Positions 46,479 through 56,400 of a stretch of 64,000 nucleotides of DNA are shown here, piece after piece. How positions within the stretch are numbered: the first letter of the stretch is position 1; every line of letters starts with the position of its first letter. The position numbers and the translations under genes are program-made. Under the pieces are notes generated by a model, which was given only the letters and a program-made list of their open reading frames with translations, did no database searches and was not told the origin of the DNA. This stretch comes from [Limnothrix rosea] IAM M-220 (GTDB taxonomy: Bacteria > Cyanobacteriota > Cyanobacteriia > Cyanobacteriales > MRBY01): positions 80,697 to 144,696 of the forward strand of contig NZ_MRBY01000002.1 of NCBI RefSeq assembly GCF_001904615.1. The letters run 5' to 3'.

Positions 46479-47298
46479 CGAGGGGGACGAGACTTTGGGC
46501 TTTAACCACGTCATAGGCTTGGGGCGATCGCGCAAATTCGATAAAGTCTTGGGCTAATTCGGAGGGTTGGTCTTGGCTCACCAAATTTAACGTACGAGCG
46601 AGGGGAAAACTGCCATTTTGCACATTTTCTGTGGAGGCAACAACGCCATCCATGGCCAAAAGTTTAATGGGTGTTCCCGCTGCAATTTCCTGTTCCGCCG
46701 CACCGATGGATACATAGCCAATGGCATTAGGATTGCCCGCCACCGTTTTAATGCCCTGTTGATTGTCGCCAATCACCACATCCGCTTGAATGGAACCATT
46801 ATCCAGCTCGAAATGGTCTAAAAATAACTCTAGTGTTGATCGCCCTTCCGCTTTATTCACCACCGTAATTTTTCCATCATTACCACCTAAGCCCTGCCAA
46901 TTATTTTCCCCATCAAGGAAAATCGCCGCGACTTCTTCATTGTTTAAAGCATCAATGGGATTATCCGCATGGACGATCATCGCTAACCCATCCTTGGCGA
47001 TCGCCCAATCCTGAAACTCAGTTTTTTCCTCAGGTTTTAGATCACGGGAAACCATCCCCAAATCATTTAACCCCACCGTCGCATCAGAAAACCCACGAGA
47101 AGAACCACCCGTTTGCACATCCACCCGAATACCGGGATTCGCCGCTTCAAACTTTTTCCCCAATTCATTAACAAGGGGCGCAACAGTACTTGATCCCGTC
47201 AACACTAATTTTGTTTGTTCTGTAGTTCTAGACTGCCCACAAGCCACAAAACTGAGGCTCAAACCCGTCACCAATACTGTTTTCCAAAAGCATGCCAT
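46435..47298 (-). CDS. pstS: Phosphate-binding lipoprotein PstS
   Basis: 287 residues from ATG 47298 (MACFWKTVLVTGLSLSFVACG). A lipobox FVAC anchors it to the membrane. Phosphate-binding loops: LTGSSTVAPLV, TGGSSRGFSDATVGLNDLGMVSRDL (read in parts) and EGRSTLELFL. It starts the pstSCAB operon, and a candidate Pho box lies about 58 bp upstream. Confidence 0.94.
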   Translation of the reverse strand: MACFWKTVLVTGLSLSFVACGQSRTTEQTKLVLTGSSTVAPLVNELGKKFEAANPGIRVDVQTGGSSRGFSDATVGLNDLGMVSRDLKPEEKTEFQDWAIAKDGLAMIVHADNPIDALNNEEVAAIFLDGENNWQGLGGNDGKITVVNKAEGRSTLELFLDHFELDNGSIQADVVIGDNQQGIKTVAGNPNAIGYVSIGAAEQEIAAGTPIKLLAMDGVVASTENVQNGSFPLARTLNLVSQDQPSELAQDFIEFARSPQAYDVVKAQSLVPLDVHTAQSQTKQPQS

Positions 47299-47355
47299 AG
47301 CAACATTTTCCAAATTTGCGTCAACTCACTCTTTATCATCACAGTTAATCCTGAA

Positions 47356-47385
47356 AACTTAATGAGACTTCTCTAAAAACTTAAA
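47356..47385 (-). promoter_or_regulatory. Candidate Pho box upstream of pstS
   Basis: Read on the minus strand: TTTAAGTT, three bases, AGAGAAGT, three bases, ATTAAGTT. These are 8-base units in an 11-base period, the spacing of cyanobacterial Pho boxes (PyTTAAPyPy type). The middle unit is degenerate. It lies 58-87 bp upstream of pstS. Confidence 0.4.
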
Positions 47386-47559
47386 AAATCAGAGCTTTTT
47401 TGATTGAAATAAGTATTAAATCAATAAAACTCGATAACATCAAAAAATATCGATGTTTTTAGTGAAAAACGAGGCGATCGCCCTTTAATTAGCCTCTATC
47501 TGTCGAACAATTATCTTCCTTGCTAAGACCGTAAATGTCTGTGTACGAGTAGTCACTAG

Positions 47560-47916
47560 ATGACAGACTATCCAAGCGTCGACGATATCTATAAGCTTTT
47601 TAAAAAGACGAATGAGCAATTCCAAAATTCTCAGGTTCAATTTGATGCGCGTTTTGCGAAATTAGAAAAAACTGTGGCAGAGACAAATAAAGCCGTTGGT
47701 AATCTTTTTTCTTGCTGGGGTCATTTTGTAGAGGAGTTGGTCGAACCTGCGGCGATCGCCTTATTTCGTGTTCAAGGGATTGATGTCAAAGAAACCTATA
47801 CTCGCGCTAGAACTCGGCGGCAAGGTTTTGCAATGGAGATTGATATCTTAGCTATTGATGAAACAGAGTTAGTTGCCATCGAATGTAAGTCCCGTCTAAC
47901 TCGTGAAGAGGAGTGA
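47560..47916 (+). CDS. PD-(D/E)XK nuclease-like (DUF3782-type) protein, probably truncated
   Basis: 118 residues. An N-terminal coiled-coil stretch (KKTNEQFQNSQVQFDARFAKLEKTVAETNKAVGNL, read in parts) is followed by FVEELVEPAAIALFR and FAMEIDILAIDETELVAIECKSRLTREEE. The core D...ECK matches PD-(D/E)XK folds of DUF3782-type proteins. Those usually continue another 60-70 residues after ECKS, but here a TGA stops it right after REEE. It may be a truncated remnant. No partner gene is obvious. Confidence 0.7.
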   Translation: MTDYPSVDDIYKLFKKTNEQFQNSQVQFDARFAKLEKTVAETNKAVGNLFSCWGHFVEELVEPAAIALFRVQGIDVKETYTRARTRRQGFAMEIDILAIDETELVAIECKSRLTREEE

Positions 47917-48082
47917 TTTTTATATCCGTTGAAACGCATCTTTTTGATATCTCAAATGAGTACTTAAACAGAAAAAAGGCGATCGCCTAATGACCGCCTC
48001 GAACTTAATCATGGTGTGAGAAATTGAGAGGCCAAGGTTCAATCAAGAATTTAGCCAGCTCAAAATATGATGATTACTATGA

Positions 48083-48637
48083 TTATCGTTGACCTCTCTG
48101 AAAACCACCTTCAGGAATACCAAGAGCTTCCTTAAGTTCTGCTTCAGTGATCCCAAGTTGAGTTGCCGCAGCGGCAAGATCTGGGCGAGGAGGACGTTGA
48201 CCATTTGCAGGGCGAGTTTCCGGCAAACCGAGAGCCGTTTTAAGTTCTGTTTTGGTGATGCCAAGCTGAGTTGCGGCAGCTTCTAGATTGGGGCGTTGGC
48301 GACGGGGTACACCGAGGGCTTGCTTCAGGACTTCTTCCGTAACACCTAGCTCGCTGGCAGCGGCAGCAAAATCAGGGCGGGGATGACGTTGACCATTTTC
48401 GGGGCGAGTTTCTGGCACACCGAGAGCCGTTTTTAACGTCTCTGTTGTTACACCGAGTTGGGTCGCAGCAGCCTCAAAATCAGGGCGAGAATGTCTTCTT
48501 TTGCCCATGTTTTCACTTTGTTCTAAATTGGAGCCTGTCTCAGGTTGCGCAATAACTTGATTAATAGTCATTAAACCAGCAATACCAATCACGACAGAGG
48601 AAGTAATGAGAATTAATGTACGACGGAAATTAGTCAT
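48083..48637 (-). CDS. Secreted protein with four helical LG-repeat units
   Basis: 184 residues. A signal peptide or anchor (LILITSSVVIGIAGLMTINQVIAQ) is followed by four near-identical units such as DFEAAATQLGVTTETLKTAL, DFAAAASELGVTEEVLKQAL, NLEAAATQLGITKTELKTAL and DLAAAATQLGITEAELKEAL, separated by PETRPENGQRHPRP-type spacers rich in Pro, Arg and Gln. Each unit looks like a small helix-turn-helix hairpin; function unknown. It is divergent from the two-component genes at 48776, 138 bp apart. It might be their target or an extracytoplasmic partner, but that is inference. Confidence 0.82.
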   Translation of the reverse strand: MTNFRRTLILITSSVVIGIAGLMTINQVIAQPETGSNLEQSENMGKRRHSRPDFEAAATQLGVTTETLKTALGVPETRPENGQRHPRPDFAAAASELGVTEEVLKQALGVPRRQRPNLEAAATQLGITKTELKTALGLPETRPANGQRPPRPDLAAAATQLGITEAELKEALGIPEGGFQRGQR

Positions 48638-48775
48638 GTCTAAAAACTTTGATCTCTACAATCCCTATTGAGCACCACGAAAATTACAGATTAATGTCCC
48701 CTTTCATTACAGAGTTGTAATTTTGCTGGGGAACAAAAAAATCTAAGATGAAAGCACGAATTTACAATCGTTTTA

Positions 48776-49459
48776 ATGCATATTCTCTACGTCGAAGATG
48801 AGCTAAAAATTGCAGAATTTGTTCGTGCTGGTCTTAAGGAACAAGGTTTTGTGGTGGACTATTGTGATAACGGCAACGATGGTTATGATCGGGCGTTGCA
48901 CCAAGATTATGACGTGATTGTGCTGGATATTATGGTGCCGGGAAAGGATGGTCTAGCCATTCTTAAAGGTATTCGTAAAGCGGGCAGCCAAACTCCGGTC
49001 ATTCTCCTGACGGCGCGCAATGAACTGGACGATCGCCTTGATGGTTTAAATCTCGGTGCGGATGATTATATTGCGAAGCCATTTTTTGTGGAAGAACTGA
49101 TTGCTCGTATCCATGCTGTGATTCGGCGGGTGTCCGGCGATCGCCAAAATATGTTGATTGTTGAGCCATTAAAACTAGATCGTCTGGCGCGGGAAGTGAT
49201 GTGCAATGAGAAAGCGGTGGAACTCACCTCGCGGGAGTTTAACTTTCTAGAGTATTTAATGCGATCGCCGGGACGAGTATTTACGAGAACCCAAATTTTG
49301 GAACATGTCTGGGGCTACGACTTTAATCCCAATACGAATATTGTCGATGTCTGCGTGCAGCGTATCCGTAAAAAGCTCGATAAAGTGGGCGGTAAAGGCT
49401 GCATTGAAAGTGTGCGGGGTGTGGGCTATCGCTTTCAAAAACCGGAAACATCAATCTAA
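48776..49459 (+). CDS. OmpR-family response regulator
   Basis: 227 residues. The receiver domain has phospho-acceptor Asp51 in VIVLDIMVPGKDG, acidic pocket YVEDE and Lys in YIAKPF. The C-terminal winged helix contains ELTSREFNFLEYLMRSPGRVFTRTQILEHVWGYDF and RGVGYRFQ (read in parts). It is followed 31 bp later by its sensor kinase. The regulon is unknown; relatives include metal- or redox-responsive regulators. Confidence 0.95.
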   Translation: MHILYVEDELKIAEFVRAGLKEQGFVVDYCDNGNDGYDRALHQDYDVIVLDIMVPGKDGLAILKGIRKAGSQTPVILLTARNELDDRLDGLNLGADDYIAKPFFVEELIARIHAVIRRVSGDRQNMLIVEPLKLDRLAREVMCNEKAVELTSREFNFLEYLMRSPGRVFTRTQILEHVWGYDFNPNTNIVDVCVQRIRKKLDKVGGKGCIESVRGVGYRFQKPETSI

Positions 49460-49490
49460 AGCTAATTGATTTCTTACTAGATTAAGCCTT

Positions 49491-50966
49491 TTGAAACTAT
49501 CTTCTTTTCGACTGCGAATTGCTCTATTTTCTGCCATGCTCGCTGGCATTGCAGTATCAGGATTTGGTGGCATTTCTTACGTTTTACTTTATCAATCAAA
49601 AGCCCAAAATTTAGATCTTGAAATTCAAGAACGCTTATTACGAGAAGCCACGATTCCCAAACCAAGTACTGCTTGGCAATCTTTAGAAGAATCTCGTAAT
49701 TTATTTTTTACAGAAAATTTCACCTCTAATGCTTTAGTCTATGTCCTCAATCATGACCAAACCATCATTTACCAATCAGTAAACTGGGAAAAAGATTTAA
49801 ATCCTAATTTATCTTTTCCGCCACAACCATCACTACCTAAAGATTTTTTAAATAACCCTCGTCGTCCTGCTCCTTCTATGATGAATCGAGATATACAGCG
49901 ACGACCCTTTAAGGCTCAACAGCTTCAAGAACTCACCAATCTTTCACCGTTAACAACCATCAAAACGACTAATGGTTATTGGCGACTAGGCACGGCATCT
50001 TCACCATTTGTCCAGATGGCGATCGCCGTCAATTTAGAAGTAATAGATCAAGAGATGGCGCTCATTCGGAATATTTTTGTGCTGCTCATTCCGGCAACGT
50101 TGGTGATAGTAATGGCGGGGGCGTGGTGGCTTTCAAGTAATGCCCTCGGCTCTGTGCAAAAGATTACGAATACTCTCAAAAAAGTAACGGCAAAAGGGCT
50201 TGATCAGCGGGTATCAATTAACGATTTAGATACAGAATTTTTTGAACTTGTAAATGTGTTTAATCAAATGATGGCACGTCTGGAACGGAGCTTTCAACAG
50301 GCTTCGCGGTTTAGTGGTGATGCTGCCCACGAACTCAAAACTCCCCTCGCTATTTTGCAGGGAGAGTTAGAACAGGCGATGCAAAATGCTCCGGCAGGTT
50401 CGCCGCAACAACAAACTTTTGGGCGCTTACTAGATGAAATTCGACGGCTCAGTTCGATTACCCGCAAACTATTACTTTTATCTTTGGCTGATGCGGGTCA
50501 AATGAAGCTGCAAACTCAAACAATTGATTTTTCTGAGCTGGTGTTAGAGCTCACTGAAGATATTGAACTGATGGCTCCAGAGTTAAATTTACAACTAAAA
50601 CTTGCACGAAATTTAAAGCTTAAGGGCGATCGCCAACTCATCATCCAAGTCTTACAAAATCTAATTACTAATGCGATTAAATACAATATTCCTAACGGTT
50701 TTATCGCTATTGAAACGTTCCAGAATCAACACCATATTATTTTCAAAATTAGTAATTCTTCCAATGGTCTAAAGGGCGGCGATCGCCAGCGAGTTTTTGA
50801 ACGATTTCAACGGGGCGATGCTTCCCATAATCGCAAAGTCGAAGGCTTCGGTTTAGGTTTAAGTTTATCTAGGGAAATTGCCCGCGCTCACGGTGGTAAC
50901 TTGAAACTCGAACCGACTACAAAATTAGTGGTTTTCACTCTAACCTTACCGACACTACTAAATTAG
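49491..50966 (+). CDS. Sensor histidine kinase
   Basis: 491 residues from TTG 49491 (MKLSSFRLRIALFSAMLAG). Two membrane helices (about 10-33 and 193-215) enclose a ~160-residue sensor region with a Pro-rich segment and no recognised metal motif. HAMP follows, then HisKA with His280 in DAAHELKTPLAILQGEL, and HATPase_c with NLITNAIKYNI (N box), FERFQRGDASHNRKVEGFGLGLSLSREIA (read in parts). It pairs with the upstream OmpR-type regulator. CusS/RppB-like kinases look similar. Confidence 0.93.
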   Translation: MKLSSFRLRIALFSAMLAGIAVSGFGGISYVLLYQSKAQNLDLEIQERLLREATIPKPSTAWQSLEESRNLFFTENFTSNALVYVLNHDQTIIYQSVNWEKDLNPNLSFPPQPSLPKDFLNNPRRPAPSMMNRDIQRRPFKAQQLQELTNLSPLTTIKTTNGYWRLGTASSPFVQMAIAVNLEVIDQEMALIRNIFVLLIPATLVIVMAGAWWLSSNALGSVQKITNTLKKVTAKGLDQRVSINDLDTEFFELVNVFNQMMARLERSFQQASRFSGDAAHELKTPLAILQGELEQAMQNAPAGSPQQQTFGRLLDEIRRLSSITRKLLLLSLADAGQMKLQTQTIDFSELVLELTEDIELMAPELNLQLKLARNLKLKGDRQLIIQVLQNLITNAIKYNIPNGFIAIETFQNQHHIIFKISNSSNGLKGGDRQRVFERFQRGDASHNRKVEGFGLGLSLSREIARAHGGNLKLEPTTKLVVFTLTLPTLLN

Positions 50967-51014
50967 GAAAAAAGTGATTTAATCTTGATAAATTTTGTCC
51001 TAAAACTTCAAGGG

Positions 51015-51230
51015 TTACTGCGTAAAAAACTGCCAAATCATGCGGGGCAAAGCAATAATTTGCTCGGCAATTTGATCGGATCGAATCCCAAAGGCAATTT
51101 GCAAAATCAAGGCGATCGCCGCAATCGTCAAAGCTGTTTTAATACTGGTTTTAACGATATTGACAAAGGCCGTAAAGACGAGCCAAGAGACAATGACGGC
51201 GGCAACAATGACGATAATTTCGACGGGCAT
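51015..51230 (-). CDS. Small membrane protein
   Basis: 71 residues from ATG 51230 (MPVEIIVIVAAVIVSWLVFTAFVNIVK). Two membrane helices (about 4-24 and 33-51) and an amphipathic C-terminus (RSDQIAEQIIALPRMIWQFF). Well-formed small protein, function unknown. It is convergent with the histidine kinase gene. Confidence 0.7.
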   Translation of the reverse strand: MPVEIIVIVAAVIVSWLVFTAFVNIVKTSIKTALTIAAIALILQIAFGIRSDQIAEQIIALPRMIWQFFTQ

Positions 51231-51349
51231 AGGCAGAAGTGATAAACACAAAAAGTGGCAACTTCATAGCAACTGGCGATCGCCAATGGCCAAAGATTTA
51301 GCTTTTAGGATACAGGATGTCGGCTAAGACCATACAGCATCTTTATGCT

Positions 51350-51406
51350 GATCAGTTATCAGGTATCAGTTATCAGTGATCAGTTATCAGGTATCAGTTA
51401 TCAGGT
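51350..51406. repeat. Heptamer tandem repeat array (TATCAGT)
   Basis: About eight degenerate heptamers TATCAG(T/G) / GATCAGT in tandem. Same family as the array at 37262-37331. Such heptamer arrays resemble the STRR sequences described in cyanobacteria. Confidence 0.85.
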
Positions 51407-51441
51407 GTTTTTATGTTGCAATGTGACGCACTGTTGGGCTA

Positions 51442-52179
51442 TTAGGATCGGAGTTTACGCAACCATTGGTCTTCATCGGAGCTGTCTTTGGCGATCGCCA
51501 GATAGGCATGTTCCGTCCATTCCACAATGATAATTTTTTGCCCTCTAGTTGGTACAACTGTTGCCCAAGGGGGACTACTTGCATTTACTGTCACCATGTT
51601 GCGTGCTGCGTCGTAAACATCCACTTGCCCGATTTTTCCGTCAATGTAGGGGGGCAAAATCTTTGATGTGACTGTGCCCTCGCAACCGACGAGCCGTTCG
51701 CTACTGACATCTTCGCCAAATGACGCGAACATTTTGCCAAGGGGATAAGCCAGCAGTTTGCCACTCCACAAGGCGATCGCCCCACTCAGCCAAAATACAC
51801 CTGCTCCCATTACCCCTGTCGGAATTTGACCCGTACCTGCACCAATCCAAACATTAAAAATCCAGCCCAGCAATCCCCATAAACTACAGTCGATCGCCAG
51901 CAAGATCATTAAGGGAGCTTGCCCAAACCCAAACCAAGATAAAACCGAGAGCACGCCAGAACTACCGTCCGCCTCAACATCACCATCGACATCGCCATCA
52001 ATGTCTGCATCCACATCCGCGTCAATATCAGCATCCACATCAACGTCCACGTCTAAATCCGCATCAACTTCCGCATCCAGATCATCGTCGCCTCCGCCAG
52101 AAAAAATCACGAAGAGGAAAAGCACTATACCCAAACCCAGCAGTACCCAGTATCCTAAATTCGCGGCATCAAAAATCAT
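51442..52179 (-). CDS. DUF1449/YqiJ-like membrane protein with Asp-rich tract
   Basis: 245 residues. An N-terminal helix (YWVLLGLGIVLFLFVIF) is followed by a highly acidic repetitive tract (residues ~30-72) of D-x-D-V/A/I units. Two or three membrane helices follow, then a C-terminal OB-like domain (GCEGTVTSKILPPYIDGKIGQVDVYDAARNMVTVNA, read in parts). This is the plan of YqiJ/DUF1449 and NfeD-like proteins, which usually work with flotillins; no flotillin gene is next to it here. The acidic tract is encoded by simple GAT/GTG/GCT codon repeats and may vary in length. Confidence 0.8.
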   Translation of the reverse strand: MIFDAANLGYWVLLGLGIVLFLFVIFSGGGDDDLDAEVDADLDVDVDVDADIDADVDADIDGDVDGDVEADGSSGVLSVLSWFGFGQAPLMILLAIDCSLWGLLGWIFNVWIGAGTGQIPTGVMGAGVFWLSGAIALWSGKLLAYPLGKMFASFGEDVSSERLVGCEGTVTSKILPPYIDGKIGQVDVYDAARNMVTVNASSPPWATVVPTRGQKIIIVEWTEHAYLAIAKDSSDEDQWLRKLRS

Positions 52180-52350
52180 TGGTTTTTCGGACTCATTCGC
52201 AGTGGAGAGGTTTGCTTTTCAGCATAATCTGAAGTCCTAGCTCCTCTACCGATAATGACAAGGTTTGTAATTGAGAAAATCAAAAAATGCGCAGGCGATC
52301 GCCACCTTGATGACCAAGATGCTATTAGCAAAACATTTGATGTAAGACAC

Positions 52351-52536
52351 TTATTTGCCAAAACGCTGTTGCGCGCGAACGACTAATTCCGCTGTAATTT
52401 CTTCAACTTCCTCTTCACGAGCTAGCTCTTCAATAGTTTGGCGAGCTTGGGAGCGGGCATAAAAAGGAATATTTTTATATTTCACCTTGGCAGCTTCAGT
52501 CCAAGGAATTTCTTCTGGAAAATTAGGATAATTCAT
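52351..52536 (-). CDS. Stand-alone PCP_red-type small protein
   Basis: 61 residues, PWTEAAKVKYKNIPFYARSQARQTIEELAREEEVEEITAELV (read in parts). This is the small domain (PCP_red, PF08369) found at the C-terminus of light-independent protochlorophyllide reductase subunit ChlB and as stand-alone proteins in cyanobacteria. The function of the stand-alone form is unknown. ATG at 52536. Confidence 0.8.
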   Translation of the reverse strand: MNYPNFPEEIPWTEAAKVKYKNIPFYARSQARQTIEELAREEEVEEITAELVVRAQQRFGK

Positions 52537-52679
52537 TGCACATCTAATTTAGAAAGGTATTTTGATCATAGCAGGGATTTATAGAGACAGAAGCGCGACA
52601 AAGCTTACCGCATCACGTTTTCTGAGTTTTGGATGATTGCCTATTATGGGGCAAGTTATCGGGGCGATCGCCACGTCGA

Positions 52680-53300
52680 TTAAACCATTGTTTTCCGGAG
52701 TTGTAATGCGTGAAACAAGCTTAAAATATCGCACTGCCATACCGGTAAAACTAAGGTCATCAGAATTTCTTCGACGGTATTCAGCCAACACAAGGCGATC
52801 GCCAACCAAAGGGTTTCCGCATAATTAAAACCAAATAACGCAATGGTTGCAATCAAGAGTGCCAGTCCCCAAGCTTTGGCAGTGTAGGTATGGAAGCTGG
52901 GCATTTTTTTGAATTTAATCAAACTCACCGTAAACAAACAAAGCTGAATGGCGATCGCCGAGAGTAGCGGTATTTTGAAGGCGACTAAGACTTCTGGGTA
53001 TACGAGCCAAGCACTGATGGCAATACACAAATAAAGAGAAATATCAGCCCAACTATCCGCCTGACGTAAGGCGGTGGTGCTCACCCCCAAACGGCGGGCG
53101 ATAATGCCGTCAAAAATATCCGATAACACCGCCAAGATATAGCCAACGACAAACCAAGAACTGGTACGCTGATCGGCAGCATCCCACAGTAGCAAGGGAG
53201 CAACAGCAAACCGGAAACTAACTAAAATTCCCGGAAGCCATCGCATACAAAAAATAACTTGATGATGCCAATAAATACTCTGGTTTTTGATTTTAATCAT
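52680..53300 (-). CDS. CDP-alcohol phosphatidyltransferase family protein
   Basis: 206 residues with about six membrane helices. The motif DG..AR........G...D...D appears as DGIIARRLGVSTTALRQADSWAD; the Gly before RQAD is Leu. Catalytic aspartates are kept. Such enzymes transfer a phosphoalcohol from CDP-diacylglycerol or CDP-alcohol. The substrate is unclear. It is divergent from putA. Confidence 0.85.
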   Translation of the reverse strand: MIKIKNQSIYWHHQVIFCMRWLPGILVSFRFAVAPLLLWDAADQRTSSWFVVGYILAVLSDIFDGIIARRLGVSTTALRQADSWADISLYLCIAISAWLVYPEVLVAFKIPLLSAIAIQLCLFTVSLIKFKKMPSFHTYTAKAWGLALLIATIALFGFNYAETLWLAIALCWLNTVEEILMTLVLPVWQCDILSLFHALQLRKTMV

Positions 53301-53467
53301 GGCTGGATCTGATGGGAACTGGAGTGAGTGATCGCTCTACTTTAGTGATGAATAATTGTTTTAATTACAAACACCAACAATTTGCAGTCTAAGTAACATT
53401 TAAAGGTAGTGTTTTTCGTAAAATAGAAGGCTGGACATTTTTTATATTCTCTTCGCTCATTGTAGTC

Positions 53468-56400
53468 ATGCAAGCTCAAAGCCCTTACGAAACAAAAACT
53501 CAGGCGATCGCCAAAGAATTAATCTCTGCAACACGGGAAAAACGCTCATTTTTCTCAAAATTACAGGATCAAATGCGCCTAGACGATAAATTACTGGGCT
53601 GGACAATGGAAAACCCCTTTTTACGGGTGCAATTGTTTCGCTTTATTGATACCTTACCTGCCCTAAAAGATAACGGTGAAATCGCCCGTCATCTCCAGCA
53701 ATATTTAGGCGATGATACCGTTGAGTTGCCCGCTGCTCTGAAGAAAATTTTAAACTTTACAGAACCGAATTCGCCGCCAGCCCAAATTGCCGCCGCAACC
53801 ATTAGTAAATCGGTGGAAACCCTCGCTTTTAAATATATTTCTGGCGAAAACACTAAACAACTTCTAAAAACTGTCGAACGGCTGCGCAAGGACAAAATGG
53901 CGTTTACGATTGACCTCCTCGGCGAAGCGGTAATCACAGAATCGGAAGCGCAACAATATCAACAAACCTATTTGGATTTGATGGCAGATCTTGCAGCAGA
54001 AGCGAAGCGTTGGTCTAAGGTGAATGCCATTGATGAAGCGGATGGAGAAGCCCTCGCAAAAGTTCAGGTGTCGGTAAAATTAACGGCGTTTTATTCGCAA
54101 TTTGATCCCCTCGATCCGGCGGGCAGTAAAGCAAATGTGGCTGAAAGGGTACGGCTGTTATTACGTCACGCGAAAGACCTTGGAGTGGCTGTTCATTTTG
54201 ATATGGAGCACTACGAATATAAGACTCTCACGCTGCAAATTCTTAAGGAAGTTTTGATGGAAGAAGAGTTCCGCGATCGCCGTGATATTGGCGTAACGAT
54301 GCAGGGATATTTGCGGGATTCTTATGCCGATCTAGAAGGTCTGGTTGCATGGGCAAAGGAGCGGGGCACACCCATCACTGTCCGCCTTGTGAAGGGTGCT
54401 TATTGGGATCAGGAAACGATTAATGCCTTGCAAAATCATTGGGAACAGCCCGTTTTTAATGAGAAGGGCGCGACGGATATTAACTACGAACGCATGACTC
54501 GTTTGCTATTGGAAAATCACCAGTATCTCTACGGGGCGATCGCCAGTCATAATGTGCGGTCTCAGGCGGTGGCTTGTGCGATCGCCAAGGAACTGAATAT
54601 TCCCCGCCGCAACTTTGAATGTCAGGTGCTGTATGGCATGGGCGATCAACTGGCGAAAGCTTTGGTGAAAGAAGGCTATCGGGTGCGAGTGTATTGTCCC
54701 TATGGCAAAATTCTGCCGGGGATGGCCTATCTCATTCGTCGTTTGCTGGAAAATACCGCCAATAGTTCTTTCCTCCGCCAAAACCTAGAGGAACGTCCCG
54801 TTGAAGAATTGATTGCACCACCGACAGGCGATCTCAACCAAACTATCCATGACATCGCCGCCAGCCCTATTCATTTTGATGCGGCTCCCAATACTGATTA
54901 CGCCGAGCCAGATTTGCGGAGTAAGGCAGAATTTGCCCTTGATGAAGTGAAAAAGCAGCTGGGCAAACGCTATTTGCCTTTCATCAACGGCGAATATGTG
55001 CAAACCGAAAATTTTGTAGATTCGGTAAATCCTTCTCGTTCAGCAGAACTTATAGGTAAGGTTGGGCAAATTTCTCAGGAGCAAGCACAAGAGGCGATCG
55101 CCGCTGCTAAAGCTGCCTTTCCCGCATGGAAGAAAACCCCTGCTACCGAACGGGCCAACATTCTCCGTAAAGCTGCCGAAATCATGGAAACCCGCCGCCA
55201 TGAATTGAATGCTTGGATTTGTCTTGAAACCGGAAAAACCTTGCGCGAAGCTGATCCGGAAGTGTCGGAAGCGATCGATTTTTGTCGTTACTATGCCGAT
55301 GAAATGGAGCGTCTCGCCCATGGTTTCGACGTGAAACCCGATGACCTCTCCCAAGTGCGCGGTTTCAAAAAATATGATGTGTGCGGTGAAACCAACCGTT
55401 ACCATTACCAACCACGCGGCATTGCGGTGGTTATTTCTCCTTGGAATTTTCCCTTTGCGATCGCCACAGGTATGACCGTTGCAGCACTGGTAACTGGTAA
55501 CTGCACACTGTTAAAGCCTGCCGCCACCTCCAGCGTCATCGGCGCAAAAATCGCCGAAATTCTCATCGAAGCCGGAATGCCCAAAGGTGTGTTCCAGTTT
55601 GTGCCGGGGCGGGGTTCTACCGTTGGTAACTACATGGTAAAACATCCCGATGTGCATCTCATTGCCTTTACTGGTTCCCGCGAAGTGGGTTGTGATATTT
55701 ATGCGAATGCGGCGATCGTGCAACCGGGTCAAAAGCATCTCAAGCGGGTCATTGCGGAGATGGGCGGAAAGAACGCGATCATCGTCGATGACAGTGCCGA
55801 CCTCGACCAAGCGGTGGCGGGAGTGCTCCATTCTGCCTTTGGTTATAGCGGTCAAAAGTGTTCGGCTTGTTCCCGTGCCATTGTGATGGATGCGGTGCAT
55901 GACACCTTCGTTGAGCGTCTGGTGGAAGCGGTGAAATCCATTAATGTCGGTGAAACGGATAATCCCAGCGTCAAGATGGGGCCTGTGATTGATGGGTCTG
56001 CCCAAGCAAAAATTAAGGACTACATCCTCAAGGGTAAGGAGCAATCCACCGTCGCCTTTGAAACGGAGGTGCCAGACAATGGATTCTATGTGTCCCCCAC
56101 GATTTTCACTGGGGTAAAGGCTGACCACGGGATCGCCCAAGAGGAGATTTTTGGGCCAGTGCTGGCGGTGATTAAGGTGAGTTCCTTTGATGAGGCGTTA
56201 GAGGTTGCCAATGGCACGGACTATGCGCTGACTGGTGGGATTTACTCGCGCACTCCCCTCTCCATTGAGCGGGCAACGGAGGAGTTTGAAGTGGGTAATC
56301 TTTATATCAATCGGGGGATTACGGGGGCGATCGTGTCGCGTCAACCGTTTGGTGGCTTCAAGATGTCTGGTGTGGGTTCTAAAGCGGGTGGCCCTGATTA

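Noticed and set aside
54506..56140. Several long minus-strand frames inside putA
   Set aside because: They mirror putA codon bias and reappear in the duplicated copy; shadows of the real gene.
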